DNA of 64,000 nt, from the NCBI RefSeq assembly GCF_036169555.1, contig NZ_CP108032.1, positions 124,001 to 188,000 of the forward strand. The letters run 5' to 3'. This document shows positions 1-9,692 of the stretch, in pieces (the stretch's first letter is position 1; each line of letters begins with the position of its first letter). This DNA is from Streptomyces sp. NBC_00306. Lineage in GTDB: Bacteria; Actinomycetota; Actinomycetes; Streptomycetales; Streptomycetaceae. The notes under the pieces were generated by a model. That model had not been told where the DNA came from, did not search any database, and worked only from the letters and a program-made list of their open reading frames with translations. A program made the position numbers and the translations under genes.

Positions 1-80
1 TTCCCACTCGATGATCGAGCCGCACAGGCAGGACCGACACGCTGGTGCTCCGACGTCGGTGCCGCCGCTGGGAGGGCGAA

Positions 81-1394
81 ATGAGCAGGGCTCAGAAACT
101 GCTGCGTACAAGAGGCGTAGCCGCTGTCGCGGCCGTGGCCGCACTCGGACTGGTCGCTGCCTGCGGAGGCAGCGACACGGGCGGAACCGGCGGAGGCGTC
201 AAGGACGGCAAGGTCACCATCACCATGGGCCTGTTCGGCGTCATGGGCTACAAGGAGACGGGGCTCCTCGACCGGTACATGAAGGAGCACCCGAACGTCA
301 CCATCAAGGCCGAGGTGGCCGGCGACGAGCAGACGTACTACACCGCCCTGCAGACCCATCTCGCGGCGGGCAGCGGCCTCAAAGACATCCAGGGCATAGA
401 GATCGGCCGGGCCAAGGAGCTCGTCGACACCCAGGCCGCCAAGTTCGTCGACCTGGGGGACGTCGCCGGTGTCGACCACTTCCTGCCCTGGAAGCTGAGC
501 CAGGTCACCACCAAGGACGACAAGGTCATCGGGCTCGGCACGGACATCGGCCCGATGGCCGTCTGCTACCGCAAGGACCTGTTCCAGCAGGCGGGCCTGC
601 CCACCGACCGCGAGAAGGTCGCCGAGCTGTGGGAGGGCGACTGGTCGAAGTACGTGGCGGCCGGAAAGACCTTCAAGGCCGGATTCAAGGGCGGCAAGGT
701 CGCCTTCATGGACAGCTCCAGCGGCCTGTTCAACGCCATGATCTACGGCAACTCCCAGCAGTTCTACGACAAGGACGGCAGGCTCGTCTACCAGGACAAC
801 CCCGTCGTCACCGATGCGTGGACACTGGCCTCGCAGGCGGCCACCTCGGGGCTCACCGCCAAGCTCCGGCAGTTCCAGCCCGGTTGGGATCCGGCCCTCG
901 CCAACAGCACCTTCGCCACCACCGTGTGCCCCGCCTGGATGCTCGGCCACATCAGCGAGAAGGCGGGCCCGAAGAACAAGGGCAAGTGGGACGTCGCGAA
1001 AGCCCCGAAGGGCGCCAACTGGGGCGGCTCGTTCCTCGGCGTCATGGACAAGAGCCCGGTGAAGGAAGAGGCGAAGAAGCTGGTCGCCTGGCTCACGGCA
1101 CCGGAACAGCAGGCCCATGTCTTCGAGAAGATCGGCAACTTCCCTTCTTCGCAACAGGCGTTGTCCGCACCCCAGGTCGCGAACGCGACGTCCGAGTACT
1201 TCAGCGAAGCGCCGATCGGCAAGATCTTCGGCGCCGCCGCCGAGGAGATCCCCGACGAGCAGATCCTCGGCCGTAAGGACGGCACGATCAAGGACATCTT
1301 CTCGCAGGGCCTGACGCTGATCGAGGCGCAGAACCAGAGCCCCGACAAGGCGTGGAAGACCACCGACGAGCGCATCAAGAAGGCCGCCGGATGA
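81..1394 (+). CDS. Sugar ABC transporter substrate-binding lipoprotein (CebE-like)
   Basis: The product is an extracellular solute-binding protein of about 437 residues that would capture an oligosaccharide at the cell surface for the two permeases that follow. I chose the ATG at 81 because GGAGGG lies 5 bases upstream; an in-frame start at 45 has no such site. The N-terminus has basic residues, an Ala/Val-rich core and a lipobox (LVAAC), so it should be a lipoprotein anchored outside the membrane. The segment THLAAGSGLKDIQGIE resembles the cellobiose-binding protein CebE as I know it. No ATPase gene follows, as is usual for Streptomyces carbohydrate importers sharing MsiK. A beta-glucosidase downstream suggests a beta-glucoside ligand, by inference. 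Confidence 0.9.
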   Translation: MSRAQKLLRTRGVAAVAAVAALGLVAACGGSDTGGTGGGVKDGKVTITMGLFGVMGYKETGLLDRYMKEHPNVTIKAEVAGDEQTYYTALQTHLAAGSGLKDIQGIEIGRAKELVDTQAAKFVDLGDVAGVDHFLPWKLSQVTTKDDKVIGLGTDIGPMAVCYRKDLFQQAGLPTDREKVAELWEGDWSKYVAAGKTFKAGFKGGKVAFMDSSSGLFNAMIYGNSQQFYDKDGRLVYQDNPVVTDAWTLASQAATSGLTAKLRQFQPGWDPALANSTFATTVCPAWMLGHISEKAGPKNKGKWDVAKAPKGANWGGSFLGVMDKSPVKEEAKKLVAWLTAPEQQAHVFEKIGNFPSSQQALSAPQVANATSEYFSEAPIGKIFGAAAEEIPDEQILGRKDGTIKDIFSQGLTLIEAQNQSPDKAWKTTDERIKKAAG

Positions 1395-1470
1395 CCTGAC
1401 CCCGCCCCGGCGGCCACACCCCCTGTGGTCGCCGGGCCCCGGTCCGTCCCGTCCCACGTAAGGATCCCCG

Positions 1471-2490
1471 GTGGCCACTTCCACCCCGACCGCGCCGGCC
1501 GACGAGCCCGCCCCCAGCCCTCAGAGTTCGAACAGCATCTCCCCCGACCCTCGAATCCGTCACGATCGCGACCGGCCGCGCCGCCGCATGCTGCTGCACC
1601 GGCTCGACCTGCGGGGCGCGCCCTACGCCTTCATCGCACCCTTCTTCGCCGTGTTCGCGGCCTTCAGCTTCTACCCCCTCGTCTACACGGGCTGGATCTC
1701 CCTCCACCGGGTCGAACTGGCCTCATTGGACCTGATGGAGTGGGTGGCGTTCGACAACTACGTCGCTCTGTGGGAGGACGAGCGCTTCTGGAACGCGCTG
1801 TTCAACACCTTCACCATCGGCGTCATCTCCACGGTGCCCCAGCTCCTGATGGCCCTGGGCCTGGCGCATCTGCTCAACTACCGGCTGCGTGGCTCCACGT
1901 TCTTCCGTGTGGCGGCCCTGACGCCCTACGCCACCTCGGTGGGCGCCGCAGCGCTTGTCTTCACCATGCTCTTCGAACGCGACTTCGGCATGATCAACTG
2001 GCTGCTGAGCGTGGTGGGGATCGACAACATCGACTGGGAGAACAACAAGTGGGCCGCCCAGACGGCCATCTCCACCATCGTGATCTGGCGCTGGACGGGC
2101 TACAACGCACTCCTGTATCTCGCGGCGATGCAGGCCGTGCCGCGCGAGCGTTACGAGGCGGCGGCCATCGACGGCGCCTCCCGCTGGCAGCAGTTCCTCA
2201 AGGTGACCATTCCCGGGATCCGCTCCACCGTCATCTTCACCATCGTGCTCTCCACCATCGGCGCCACCCAGCTCTTCGGTGAGCCGCTCATCTTCGGCCA
2301 GGGCCCGAACGGCATCACCGGCGGAGCCGACAACCAGTACCAGACCCTCGGCCTGCTCCTCTACGAGGAGGGCTGGAAGAACTACCAGATGGGGCGTGCG
2401 GCGACCGTCGCCTGGGCGATGTTCCTGGTGCTGATCCTCATCTTCGTCATCCAGCGCGTCGTCAAGCGCATCGCGTCCCGCAGGGCCTGA
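1471..2490 (+). CDS. Sugar ABC transporter permease, MalF type
   Basis: This is an inner-membrane permease of 339 residues. A Pro-rich, charged N-terminal tail of about 45 residues precedes six likely transmembrane segments, the first at APYAFIAPFFAVFAAFSFYP. The EAA loop that docks the ATPase reads EAAAIDGASRWQQFLKVTIP, as in MalF-type carbohydrate permeases. The start is GTG with AAGGA about 8 bases upstream. It lies 76 bases after the binding protein and 16 bases before the second permease, so one operon is likely. Confidence 0.92.
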   Translation: MATSTPTAPADEPAPSPQSSNSISPDPRIRHDRDRPRRRMLLHRLDLRGAPYAFIAPFFAVFAAFSFYPLVYTGWISLHRVELASLDLMEWVAFDNYVALWEDERFWNALFNTFTIGVISTVPQLLMALGLAHLLNYRLRGSTFFRVAALTPYATSVGAAALVFTMLFERDFGMINWLLSVVGIDNIDWENNKWAAQTAISTIVIWRWTGYNALLYLAAMQAVPRERYEAAAIDGASRWQQFLKVTIPGIRSTVIFTIVLSTIGATQLFGEPLIFGQGPNGITGGADNQYQTLGLLLYEEGWKNYQMGRAATVAWAMFLVLILIFVIQRVVKRIASRRA

Positions 2491-2506
2491 CCAGGAGCAC
2501 CCAGCC

Positions 2507-3424
2507 ATGACCACCCAGAGCTTCCGGGCCCACCCGGACGTACGCCCGCACCCCCTCCCCGCCGCTTCACGACCGCGACGGCGCCTGCTCGCACCCAAGG
2601 CCGGACGCCAGCACCACGCGGGGCCTGTCACCTACCTCCTGCTCGGCATCGCCGCCCTCGTATCGCTCTTTCCTCTCTACTGGACGATGGTGGCGGCTTC
2701 GAGCGACAACACCCGGGTCACCCAGTCCCCGCCGCCGTTCCTGCCAGGACCGCACCTCCTGGAGAACCTCGGCAAGGCGTGGCAGGACGCCGCGCTCGGC
2801 AAAGCCATGCTGAACAGCTTCATCGTCGCGGGCGTCATCGCCCTGTCGACGGTCCTGTTCGCGACTCTGGCCGGCTTCGCCTTCGCCAAACTGCGTTTCA
2901 AGGGGCGCAACATCCTGCTCATGCTCGTCATCGGGACGATGATGGTGCCGCCCCAACTCGGCGTCGTGCCCCTGTTCATGATGATGAGCGATCTCGGCTG
3001 GGGGCAGCGGCTGCCCGCGGTCATCTTCCCCACGCTCGTCAGCGCCGTCGGCGTGTTCTTCATGCGCCAGTACCTCGCCGAAGCACTGCCGGACGAACTC
3101 GTCGAGGCGGGCCGGGTGGACGGCGCGCACTCACTCCGGATCTTCTGGAGCATCGTTCTGCCGGTTGCCAGGCCGGCGATGGCGGTGCTCTTCATGATCA
3201 CGTTCGTGCACGCGTGGAACGACTTCTTCTGGCCGTTCATCGTGCTCGACATGAGCAATCCGACGGTTCCCGTCGCGCTCACCCAGCTCAGCGCGGGTTA
3301 CGTCCGCGACCAGTCACTCATCATGGCCGGCGCCCTGCTCGGCACGCTCCCCCTGCTGGCGATGTTCATCGTCTTCGGTCGCCAGATCGTCGGCGGCATC
3401 ATGCAGGGAGCGGTCAAGGGCTGA
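2507..3424 (+). CDS. Sugar ABC transporter permease, MalG type
   Basis: This is the second permease of the importer, 305 residues. The N-terminal 35 residues are basic and cytoplasmic. Hydrophobic segments begin at [19 protein letters not shown], and the EAA loop reads [20 protein letters not shown], typical of the MalG subgroup. A weak GGAG site precedes the ATG. It would pair with the upstream permease to form the translocation pore and use an ATPase encoded elsewhere. The glycoside hydrolase gene starts 62 bases downstream. Confidence 0.92.
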   Translation: MTTQSFRAHPDVRPHPLPAASRPRRRLLAPKAGRQHHAGPVTYLLLGIAALVSLFPLYWTMVAASSDNTRVTQSPPPFLPGPHLLENLGKAWQDAALGKAMLNSFIVAGVIALSTVLFATLAGFAFAKLRFKGRNILLMLVIGTMMVPPQLGVVPLFMMMSDLGWGQRLPAVIFPTLVSAVGVFFMRQYLAEALPDELVEAGRVDGAHSLRIFWSIVLPVARPAMAVLFMITFVHAWNDFFWPFIVLDMSNPTVPVALTQLSAGYVRDQSLIMAGALLGTLPLLAMFIVFGRQIVGGIMQGAVKG

Positions 3425-3486
3425 GTGCGCCCGCCCCTTTCACCGATCCCGCGCACCTGAACGACCGCTCTCCTGGAAGGACCCTT

Positions 3487-4944
3487 GTGGACACCGCTGC
3501 CCGACACCTCTCGCCCACTTCCCGAAGCGACGAGGACCGCATCTTCCCCCAGGGATTCACCTGGGGAACGGCGACCGCCGCGTACCAGATCGAAGGCGCC
3601 GCCGGCCTGGACGGCCGCACCCCCTCCATCTGGGACACCTACTCCCGCACCCCTGGCAAGGTCCGCAACGGTGACACCGGCGACATCGCCACCGACCACT
3701 ACCACCGCTGGCGTGAGGACGTCGCGATCATGGCCGATCTCGGTGTGAACGCCTACCGGTTCTCGCTGGCTTGGCCCCGCATCCAGCCCACCGGACGGGG
3801 CCCCGCCGTCCAGAAGGGTCTGGACTTCTACCGACGGCTCACGGACGAACTGCTGAACCATGGCATCGAACCCCTCGCCACCCTCTACCACTGGGATCTG
3901 CCCCAGGAACTCGAGGACGCCGGAGGCTGGCCGGAACGCGCCACGGCCGAGCGGTTCGCCGAGTACGCGGCTCTCGCCGCCGAGGCTCTCGGTGACAAGG
4001 TGCGTACCTGGACCACCCTCAACGAGCCCTGGTGCAGCGCCTTCCTCGGGTACGCCTCGGGGGTGCACGCCCCCGGCCGCACCGATCCCGTCGCCGCGCT
4101 GCGAGCGGCCCATCACCTCAACCTCGGCCACGGCAGGGCCGTCCAGGCGCTGCGCGCGAACCTCCCCGGAGATGCGCGCATCGCCGTCACCCTCAACCTC
4201 CACCATGTACGCCCTCTCACCGAGGGTGCCGAGGACGTCGATGCCGCCCGCCGCATCGACACATTGGCCAACGGCGTGTTCACCGGCCCCATGCTCGACG
4301 GCAGTTACCCCACCGAGCTGTTCCGGGACACGGCGCGTCTCACCGACTGGTCCTTCGTACGCGAGGGCGATACGGCGGAGATCCACCAGCCGCTCGACTT
4401 CCTGGGCGTCAACTACTACACGCCCACGCTGGTTTCCGGCGGCGCCGCCGACGGGAGCCATCGCTCCGACGGGCACGGCAAGAGCGCGCACAGCCCCTGG
4501 CCCGGGGCCGATGATGTGTCCTTCCATCTCCCACCCGGTCCCACCACCGCCATGGGGTGGGCGGTCGACCCGAGTGGCCTGACCGATCTGCTGCTTCGCG
4601 TCGGAGCGGAGTTCCCGAGGCTTCCCCTGGTGATCACCGAGAACGGCGCGGCCTTCGACGACTATGTCGACCCCGCCGGAGAGGTCCTCGACCCTGACCG
4701 GATCGCCTACCTGCACGGGCACTTGGCCGCCGTGCACAGCGCGATCGAGTCGGGCGTGGACGTCCGCGGCTACTTCCTGTGGTCGCTGCTCGACAACTTC
4801 GAATGGGGCTACGGCTACAGCAAGCGCTTCGGCGCGGTCTACGTCGACTACGCGACGGGCAAGCGCATTCCGAAGGCAAGCGCCCGGTGGTACGCCGATG
4901 TCGCCAGGACCGGGACGCTCCCGGGTAGGACGACGGACGAGTGA
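3487..4944 (+). CDS. Beta-glucosidase, glycoside hydrolase family 1
   Basis: A 485-residue GH1 enzyme that would hydrolyse imported beta-glucosides to glucose in the cytoplasm; no signal peptide is visible. The GTG start at 3487 follows GGAAGGA by 5 bases. The family signature at the N-terminus ([15 protein letters not shown], residues 24-38) is present. The acid/base Glu is in TLNEPW (E180) and the nucleophile Glu in ITENG (E385). The C-terminal WSLLDNFEW substrate-binding signature is also present. Length and motifs are complete. Its place after the importer is that of bglC after cebEFG in other streptomycetes, although the exact sugar cannot be read from sequence. Confidence 0.95.
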   Translation: MDTAARHLSPTSRSDEDRIFPQGFTWGTATAAYQIEGAAGLDGRTPSIWDTYSRTPGKVRNGDTGDIATDHYHRWREDVAIMADLGVNAYRFSLAWPRIQPTGRGPAVQKGLDFYRRLTDELLNHGIEPLATLYHWDLPQELEDAGGWPERATAERFAEYAALAAEALGDKVRTWTTLNEPWCSAFLGYASGVHAPGRTDPVAALRAAHHLNLGHGRAVQALRANLPGDARIAVTLNLHHVRPLTEGAEDVDAARRIDTLANGVFTGPMLDGSYPTELFRDTARLTDWSFVREGDTAEIHQPLDFLGVNYYTPTLVSGGAADGSHRSDGHGKSAHSPWPGADDVSFHLPPGPTTAMGWAVDPSGLTDLLLRVGAEFPRLPLVITENGAAFDDYVDPAGEVLDPDRIAYLHGHLAAVHSAIESGVDVRGYFLWSLLDNFEWGYGYSKRFGAVYVDYATGKRIPKASARWYADVARTGTLPGRTTDE

Positions 4945-5060
4945 GGCGCGGCCGGTCCGGTGGCCCTTCCGGCCCGCCGTGCCGGCCCGCAGGTCATCGG
5001 ACGGTCCGGTGACGACGGTCCCATCGACGTTCCTGTCGCGTCAGCTTCTTGGGTGACACG

Positions 5061-5086
5061 CCCCGCCCGATGGCGGTCGGGCGGGG
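5061..5086. terminator. Hairpin terminator between convergent genes
   Basis: A perfect 10-bp inverted repeat (CCCCGCCCGA / TCGGGCGGGG) with a 6-base loop lies between the beta-glucosidase and the oppositely oriented GNAT gene. It has no T tract, as is common in actinobacteria. Its position suits a bidirectional terminator. Confidence 0.65.
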
Positions 5087-5123
5087 TCGTGACGGGCGTT
5101 GTGAACCGAAGCAGCGAGTCGGC

Positions 5124-5672
5124 TCAACCGGAAGGCGTGGCCGGGGACCATACGCCCAACCACTGCTCGGCGCCGTACTCCTCGAACCGCTCGACCTCGG
5201 TGAACCCCAGCTTCGCCGCGAGGCGCATCGAACGGTCGTTGAGGGTCTGGGTGCAGAGCACCACCGGCTCGCCGGGGAGTACGTCGGCGACCCAGTCGAG
5301 CACCGCTGCGCACGCCTCGGCGGCATACCCGCATCCCCACGCCTCCGGCAGGAACATGTACCCGAGCTCGGCCTCCGCGGTGTCCGGGCGGACGTGACCC
5401 GGTCGGTCCGCGTCACGTCGATCGAGCGAGATCGTCCCGATCATCGCTCCGTCGAGATCGATCACGAAAAGGCCAGTGCGCCGACCGGGCAGTTCAGGCA
5501 CCTCGCGTTCGAGCTCGTCACGCGGGCGAGGGCCACCGAGGTAAGTGCGCACCTCCCGCGAGGCGAACAACTCGATGAACGCCGCACGGTCCCGGGCCTC
5601 GGACTGTCGGAGGACGAGCCGCTCGGTCCTTATCGAGGCAGGCGGCCAGGCGACGGGGCCGAGTCCGGTCAT
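5124..5672 (-). CDS. GNAT family N-acetyltransferase (RimJ/RimL-like)
   Basis: The product, about 182 residues, has the RimJ/RimL-like layout: RTERLVLRQSEARD near the N-terminus, a central GTISLDRRD strand, then LGYMFLPEAWGCGYAAEAC, where GCGYAAEA corresponds to the acetyl-CoA pyrophosphate loop. It should acetylate an amine; the substrate is unknown. I prefer the ATG at 5672; a TTG three codons upstream is also possible and neither has a strong ribosome binding site. It is convergent with the beta-glucosidase and 103 bases downstream of the serine hydrolase on the same strand. Confidence 0.85.
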   Translation of the reverse strand: MTGLGPVAWPPASIRTERLVLRQSEARDRAAFIELFASREVRTYLGGPRPRDELEREVPELPGRRTGLFVIDLDGAMIGTISLDRRDADRPGHVRPDTAEAELGYMFLPEAWGCGYAAEACAAVLDWVADVLPGEPVVLCTQTLNDRSMRLAAKLGFTEVERFEEYGAEQWLGVWSPATPSG

Positions 5673-5775
5673 GGCGGGCAACCTGTCGCACGCCCATAGG
5701 AGTGACGTTCGGGGCCGTCAGCACCAAGCCCGGCGCTGGAAACGGCATCGGGGCGCCAAGGACAACTCCTCCCGG

Positions 5776-6894
5776 TCAGCCGTACATTGCCACGCGGTAG
5801 AGAGCCGCAAGCGCGTCATCGATGGGATGGGGCTGCGGTCTGCCCGAGGAGTCGAGCCTGTTCCACCTCTGCAGGTTCACCGCGACGGACATCTGCCGCT
5901 TGCCGTCGGCACTGGCCATCGACAGCGCTCCAGCACCCCAGACCGTGCCGCCGTGCCCCCAGAAGGTGCCCTGCCCGGGAGCCTCCGTCGGGTGCAGGCC
6001 GAGGCCGTAGTCGATCACTTTTCCCTCCTGGGACACGACCGGGACGGTGCGTTGCATCTGCTCCAGCGACGACGGGCGGACGATCTCGCCGGCGAGCAGC
6101 ATGCCGAAGAAGCGGTTGAGGTCCGCGACGGTCGATATCAGCGAGGCCGCCGGCCCCACCCATGACATGTCGTAGACGCTGTAGTCGCGCGGCGGGTCGA
6201 TCATGCCGAACCACGCCTCGTAGATCCGCGAATGCGGCCCGTCGATATACGGATCGGCGGGGAATTCCGTGTCATCGAGCCCGGCGCGCTCGATGACGTT
6301 CCGGGTGATGTACCGCTCGGCCGTTGTGCCGGTCACCTGTTCCAGGAGCTCCCCCAGCAGCAGGTAGTTGGTGTTGGAGTACACCCCTGGTGTGCCGCCC
6401 GGAGCTCCGACGGCAGGTGCGGTGACCCCCATCCCGATCAGTTCCGTGGGGTGAAACCGCGTGAGCCGGTTGTCGTCCATGCTCTGCGGCCCGGTGTCCG
6501 CGAGGACTGGGAATGCCTTGAGAGAGGGATAGGCATACGGGAGGTACTCCGCGAGGCCGCTGGTGTGGTTGATCAGCATCCGGACCGAGATCGCGTCACC
6601 GCGTTCTCCGGGAACCAGCTTCGGAAGGTACCGGCCGATCGGCGTGTCGAGACCGATCCGACCGCTCTGGACCTGCTGCAGAACGGCGGCGGCGGTGAAG
6701 GTCTTGGTGATGCTGCCGACACGATGCCGCATGTCGGCCGTGACGGGGCGACCGGTGTCGACATCGGCGACCCCCACGGCGCCGCGCCAGGTCGTGTCGC
6801 CATCGCGCACCTCGGCGAACAAGCCCGGCATCCCGGCGCGGTGGACGTTCTCCATGGCGGCGTTGAGCTGTGCGGAATCCAGCGTGTTCCTCAC
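5776..6894 (-). CDS. Serine hydrolase of the beta-lactamase / D-Ala-D-Ala carboxypeptidase family
   Basis: The product has 372 residues. The SxxK motif is SITK (S61, K64), the second motif is the YSN within VYSNTNYLL, and an HGG motif (GHGGTVWG) stands in place of KTG. This is the pattern of class C-like esterases and DD-peptidases. No signal peptide is seen, so it may act in the cytoplasm as an esterase. The start is GTG, supported by AAAGGAA 9 bases upstream. It is divergent from a TetR gene at 7083 with a palindromic operator between them, so that regulator probably controls it. Confidence 0.88.
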   Translation of the reverse strand: MRNTLDSAQLNAAMENVHRAGMPGLFAEVRDGDTTWRGAVGVADVDTGRPVTADMRHRVGSITKTFTAAAVLQQVQSGRIGLDTPIGRYLPKLVPGERGDAISVRMLINHTSGLAEYLPYAYPSLKAFPVLADTGPQSMDDNRLTRFHPTELIGMGVTAPAVGAPGGTPGVYSNTNYLLLGELLEQVTGTTAERYITRNVIERAGLDDTEFPADPYIDGPHSRIYEAWFGMIDPPRDYSVYDMSWVGPAASLISTVADLNRFFGMLLAGEIVRPSSLEQMQRTVPVVSQEGKVIDYGLGLHPTEAPGQGTFWGHGGTVWGAGALSMASADGKRQMSVAVNLQRWNRLDSSGRPQPHPIDDALAALYRVAMYG

Positions 6895-7020
6895 GACATG
6901 AGTTCCTTTCGTATGGCCGCAGTGAGCTCCCCGACGACCGTCCGACCCGGGTGAGGGGGCACGATCGGCATGCCGGCCCGCCTGCTGCCGGGACCCCTCG
7001 GCACGCCCATGTCCCCATTA

Positions 7021-7037
7021 TGCACGCGGTGCGTGCA
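7021..7037. promoter_or_regulatory. Palindromic operator candidate (TGCACGC-N3-GCGTGCA)
   Basis: This is a perfect 7-bp inverted repeat around GGT in the 188-bp intergenic region between the divergent serine hydrolase and TetR genes. TAGACT at 7051-7056 could be a -10 for the TetR gene. The place and shape fit a TetR operator; binding is inferred. Confidence 0.55.
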
Positions 7038-7082
7038 ACACCAAGTGCATAGACTAGGCTGAACCCCGGCGAGAGGAGCGAA

Positions 7083-7772
7083 ATGGCAGGCCGAAGGCGC
7101 TGGTCGACCGAGGAGATCCTGGAAGCGGCAACGGAGTTGCTGCGCACGAGCGACGCCGAGTCGTTCAGCGTGCGCAAGCTCGGCGCCGTACTCGGGACCG
7201 ATTCCTCCAGCCTCTACCGGCACTTCCGCAGCAAGACCGAACTACTGCGCGCGGTGGCCGACCGGATCCTCCTGGCCGCCATGGACGGGCACCGCCCCGA
7301 GGGCGACTGGAAGCAGCGCATCACGGCCCTGGCCCTGCGCGTGAGAGAGGCCTTCGGTCAGCAGCCCCAGCTCGCCGCGGTCTGGGGTCGCTACGCGTCG
7401 AGCGGCACCGGTTCCCGGCTGGTCATGGAAGAAGTACTGCAGGCCCTGCGAGCATCCGGACTGCCCGACGAGGAAATTCCAGCCCGCTACCACCGGATCG
7501 CCGTCCTCATCGCCGCGTTGATCGCCTCCGAGGCCGGGGTCAGCACGATCACCCCGGAGGAGTACGAACAGGGCCAGGAGCTGTTCCGCGTCGCCGTACT
7601 CGGCGCCGACCCCGAACGCTTCCCCGCTCTCGCCCACTTCGCCCGCGACGTCCGCCCCCTCGGGGCAGACCGCCAGGCCGCCTTCGAAGAGATCCTCGCC
7701 GCCCAACTCGCCCACATCGAGGCGGCAATCCCCCCGAGCCGGCCGTCTGGCTCGGGGAGTGGACGCGATTGA
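7083..7772 (+). CDS. TetR family transcriptional regulator
   Basis: A 229-residue regulator. The N-terminal helix-turn-helix is at about residues 25-55 (SVRKLGAVLGTDSSSLYRHF), followed by a helical ligand domain. It looks like the TetR subgroup with a C-terminal TetR_C-type domain. GAGAGGAG lies 4 bases before the ATG, which fixes the start. It is divergent from the serine hydrolase and has a perfect palindrome in the shared promoter, so autoregulation plus control of the hydrolase is the simplest reading. Confidence 0.9.
   Translation: MAGRRRWSTEEILEAATELLRTSDAESFSVRKLGAVLGTDSSSLYRHFRSKTELLRAVADRILLAAMDGHRPEGDWKQRITALALRVREAFGQQPQLAAVWGRYASSGTGSRLVMEEVLQALRASGLPDEEIPARYHRIAVLIAALIASEAGVSTITPEEYEQGQELFRVAVLGADPERFPALAHFARDVRPLGADRQAAFEEILAAQLAHIEAAIPPSRPSGSGSGRD
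7732..7757 (+). terminator. Hairpin overlapping the 3' end of the TetR gene
   Basis: A perfect 9-bp stem (CCCCGAGCC / GGCTCGGGG) with an 8-base loop ends 15 bases before the TetR stop codon is complete. It is probably a terminator embedded in coding sequence. Confidence 0.5.
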
Positions 7773-7996
7773 CCGTCACCGCGAACTGGTGGACGTACAG
7801 GGCGAGAGCCCGCTCCACCGGCACGCGGCGCCCGGCAACGTCAGCACGACAGCCGGCCACTGCGGTTCGGCCGCGATCCGCGCAACATCCTTGCCGCCGG
7901 CGCCGGCCCCACGCACTCCTTGTGCCCGGGAGCGCCGCGGCAGAGATTCACCTGTTCGCAGACGAGGCGGACCCCAAGCCGGGGAGCGTTACTCGG

Positions 7997-8554
7997 CTAG
8001 CCGTTCCCTGCGCTGGTCAGAATCGCGCCCGCGACGACATCGAAGAGTCGATCAGCACGCGGCTTGAGCGAGGGTTGATCGCCGAGCCAAGCGAGCATGG
8101 CCACCAGGGCGAACACGTCCGTGCCATCGATATCGCTCCGCGCCGAGCCCGCAGCCTGGGCGCGGGTGAGGAGCCGCGCACCGGCTGCGCGCAGGGTGAC
8201 GCACGAAGCGTGGAGTGCGGATTCGGTGTCCTCGATGGCGGCTGCCATCAGCACGGTCACACCTCGGTACTCGGTTGTCCACGCGACGCAGTCGCGCAGC
8301 CACGTAACGAGAGCGTCTTCGGGCGAGGCCGACGTCTCGAGCGCACCCGCCTTCGCCGTCAGTTCGTCGAAGCTCGAGCGGAGCAGGGCGTCGAGCAGCG
8401 CCTCCCGCGTCGGGAAGTGACGCAGCAGCGTCGCGAGCCCGACATCGGCCCTGCGCGCGATGTCGCGCATGGCCACGTCGACGCCCTGCTCGGTGATGGC
8501 GGTACCCGCTACCGCGAGCAGGTGGTCGCGGTTCTTCCTCGCATCGGCCCGCAT
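7997..8554 (-). CDS. TetR family transcriptional regulator
   Basis: A 185-residue repressor-like protein. The HTH reads AMRDIARRADVGLATLLRHFPTR in outline (about residues 28-50), and a SAM-type C-terminal helical domain follows. AGGGGGGCAG lies just before the ATG. It is divergent from a zinc-free alcohol dehydrogenase gene, and the gap holds three evenly spaced operator-like palindromes, so it very likely represses both. Confidence 0.9.
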   Translation of the reverse strand: MRADARKNRDHLLAVAGTAITEQGVDVAMRDIARRADVGLATLLRHFPTREALLDALLRSSFDELTAKAGALETSASPEDALVTWLRDCVAWTTEYRGVTVLMAAAIEDTESALHASCVTLRAAGARLLTRAQAAGSARSDIDGTDVFALVAMLAWLGDQPSLKPRADRLFDVVAGAILTSAGNG

Positions 8555-8571
8555 CTGCCCCCCTTGACTTC

Positions 8572-8628
8572 CGGATCAGTGGTCCATATATTCGGATCAG
8601 TGATCCGGAAAAACGGACCATTGATTCA
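8572..8628. promoter_or_regulatory. Three tandem 15-bp operator sites at 21-bp spacing
   Basis: The middle site CGGATCA-G-TGATCCG (8593-8607) is a perfect palindrome. CGGATCA-G-TGGTCCA (8572-8586) and CGGACCA-T-TGATTCA (8614-8628) are imperfect copies. Their centres are at 8579, 8600 and 8621, exactly two helical turns apart. They fill the gap between the divergent TetR and oxidoreductase genes and should cover both promoters. Confidence 0.75.
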
Positions 8629-8665
8629 TTTAGTTTACCCCGTGAGAGAAACAGGAGAGCGACCG

Positions 8666-9678
8666 GTGCCCAAGCGGACCATGAAAGCAACCGGCTGCAC
8701 GGGTTCGGCGGCCCTGAGGTGCTGCGTCTCGAGGAGGTGCCGGTTCCCGAGCCGGGTCCGGGTGAGGTGCTCGTGCGCGTGCACGCGGTAGTCCTCAACC
8801 CTCCTGACTGGTACGCGCGTGAGGGAATGCCCGACATCCCTCCCGAGCTCAGGCCCTCGTTCCAGCTCCCTCTGATTCCCGGGACCGACGTCTCAGGCGT
8901 CGTGGAAGCCGTCGCCGCCGACGTCAGCGGCTTCGCGGTCGGTGACGAGGTGATCGGCCTCCTGCGCTTCCCCACCGTTCTCCAGAGCGGTGCGTACGCC
9001 GAGTACGTCACCGCGCCGGCGTCCGACCTCGCCCTCAAGCCGGCCGGAATCGACCACGTGCACGCCGCTGCCCTGGCGATGTCGGGGTTGACCGCGTGGC
9101 AGTTCCTGATCGAGCTCGGGCACGATCATCCCTCCCCGTTCCAGGAGGCCCAGCACCGCCCGATGGCACTCGACAGTGGGACCACCGTGCTCGTCAACGG
9201 CGCAGCCGGTGGCGTGGGACACCTCGCCCTCCAGCTGGCCAAGTGGCAGGGCGCCCGCGTCATCGCCGTGGCCTCCGGCGCCCACGAGACGTTCCTGCGC
9301 GACCTCGGCGCCGACGAGTTCATCGATTACACCAAGGAGCGGCCCGAGGAGGTCGTCCGCGACATCGACCTGGTCCTGGACGCCGTCGGCGGCCCTCACA
9401 GCAGGCGCTTCCTGCGCACCCTCAAACGCGGCGGGTCCCTCTACCCCGTGTACTTCGGCCAGTTCGACGACGAGGAGAACGCGAAGCTGGGTGTCACGGT
9501 CACGGCCGTGACGGTCCGCTCGAGCGGCGCGCAGCTCACCGAACTGGGCAGTCTGGTCGACGCGGGAAGGATCCGCGTCGCGATCGACAGCACGTTCCCG
9601 CTCGCGGAAGCCCGAGCGGCGCACGAGCGCGCCGCCCAGGGGCATCTCCAGGGCAAGATCGTGCTCACGGTCGCTTAG
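8666..9678 (+). pseudogene. Zinc-free NADP-dependent alcohol dehydrogenase/quinone oxidoreductase with 5' frameshift
   Basis: From 8719 to 9678 the frame encodes a quinone-oxidoreductase-like MDR enzyme (EVLVRVHAVVLNPPDWY, GTDVSGVVEAV, NGAAGGVGHLALQLA as the nucleotide-binding loop). No structural-zinc cysteines are seen. The only good start signals lie in another frame: AGGAGA, then GTG at 8666 and ATG at 8681 giving MKATG. The expected family N-terminus continues as HGFGGPEVLRLEEV in the frame of the main body. One base inserted near 8694 would join them. Either translation starts at the GTG at 8719 and loses about 15 residues, or there is a frameshift or sequencing error. It lies opposite a TetR gene. 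Confidence 0.6.
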
Positions 9679-9692
9679 GCACCGGAGACGCC

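Noticed and set aside
1..80. Possible gene end or operator before the first lipoprotein
   Set aside because: Too little sequence is available; I see no CebR-type palindrome in these 80 bases.
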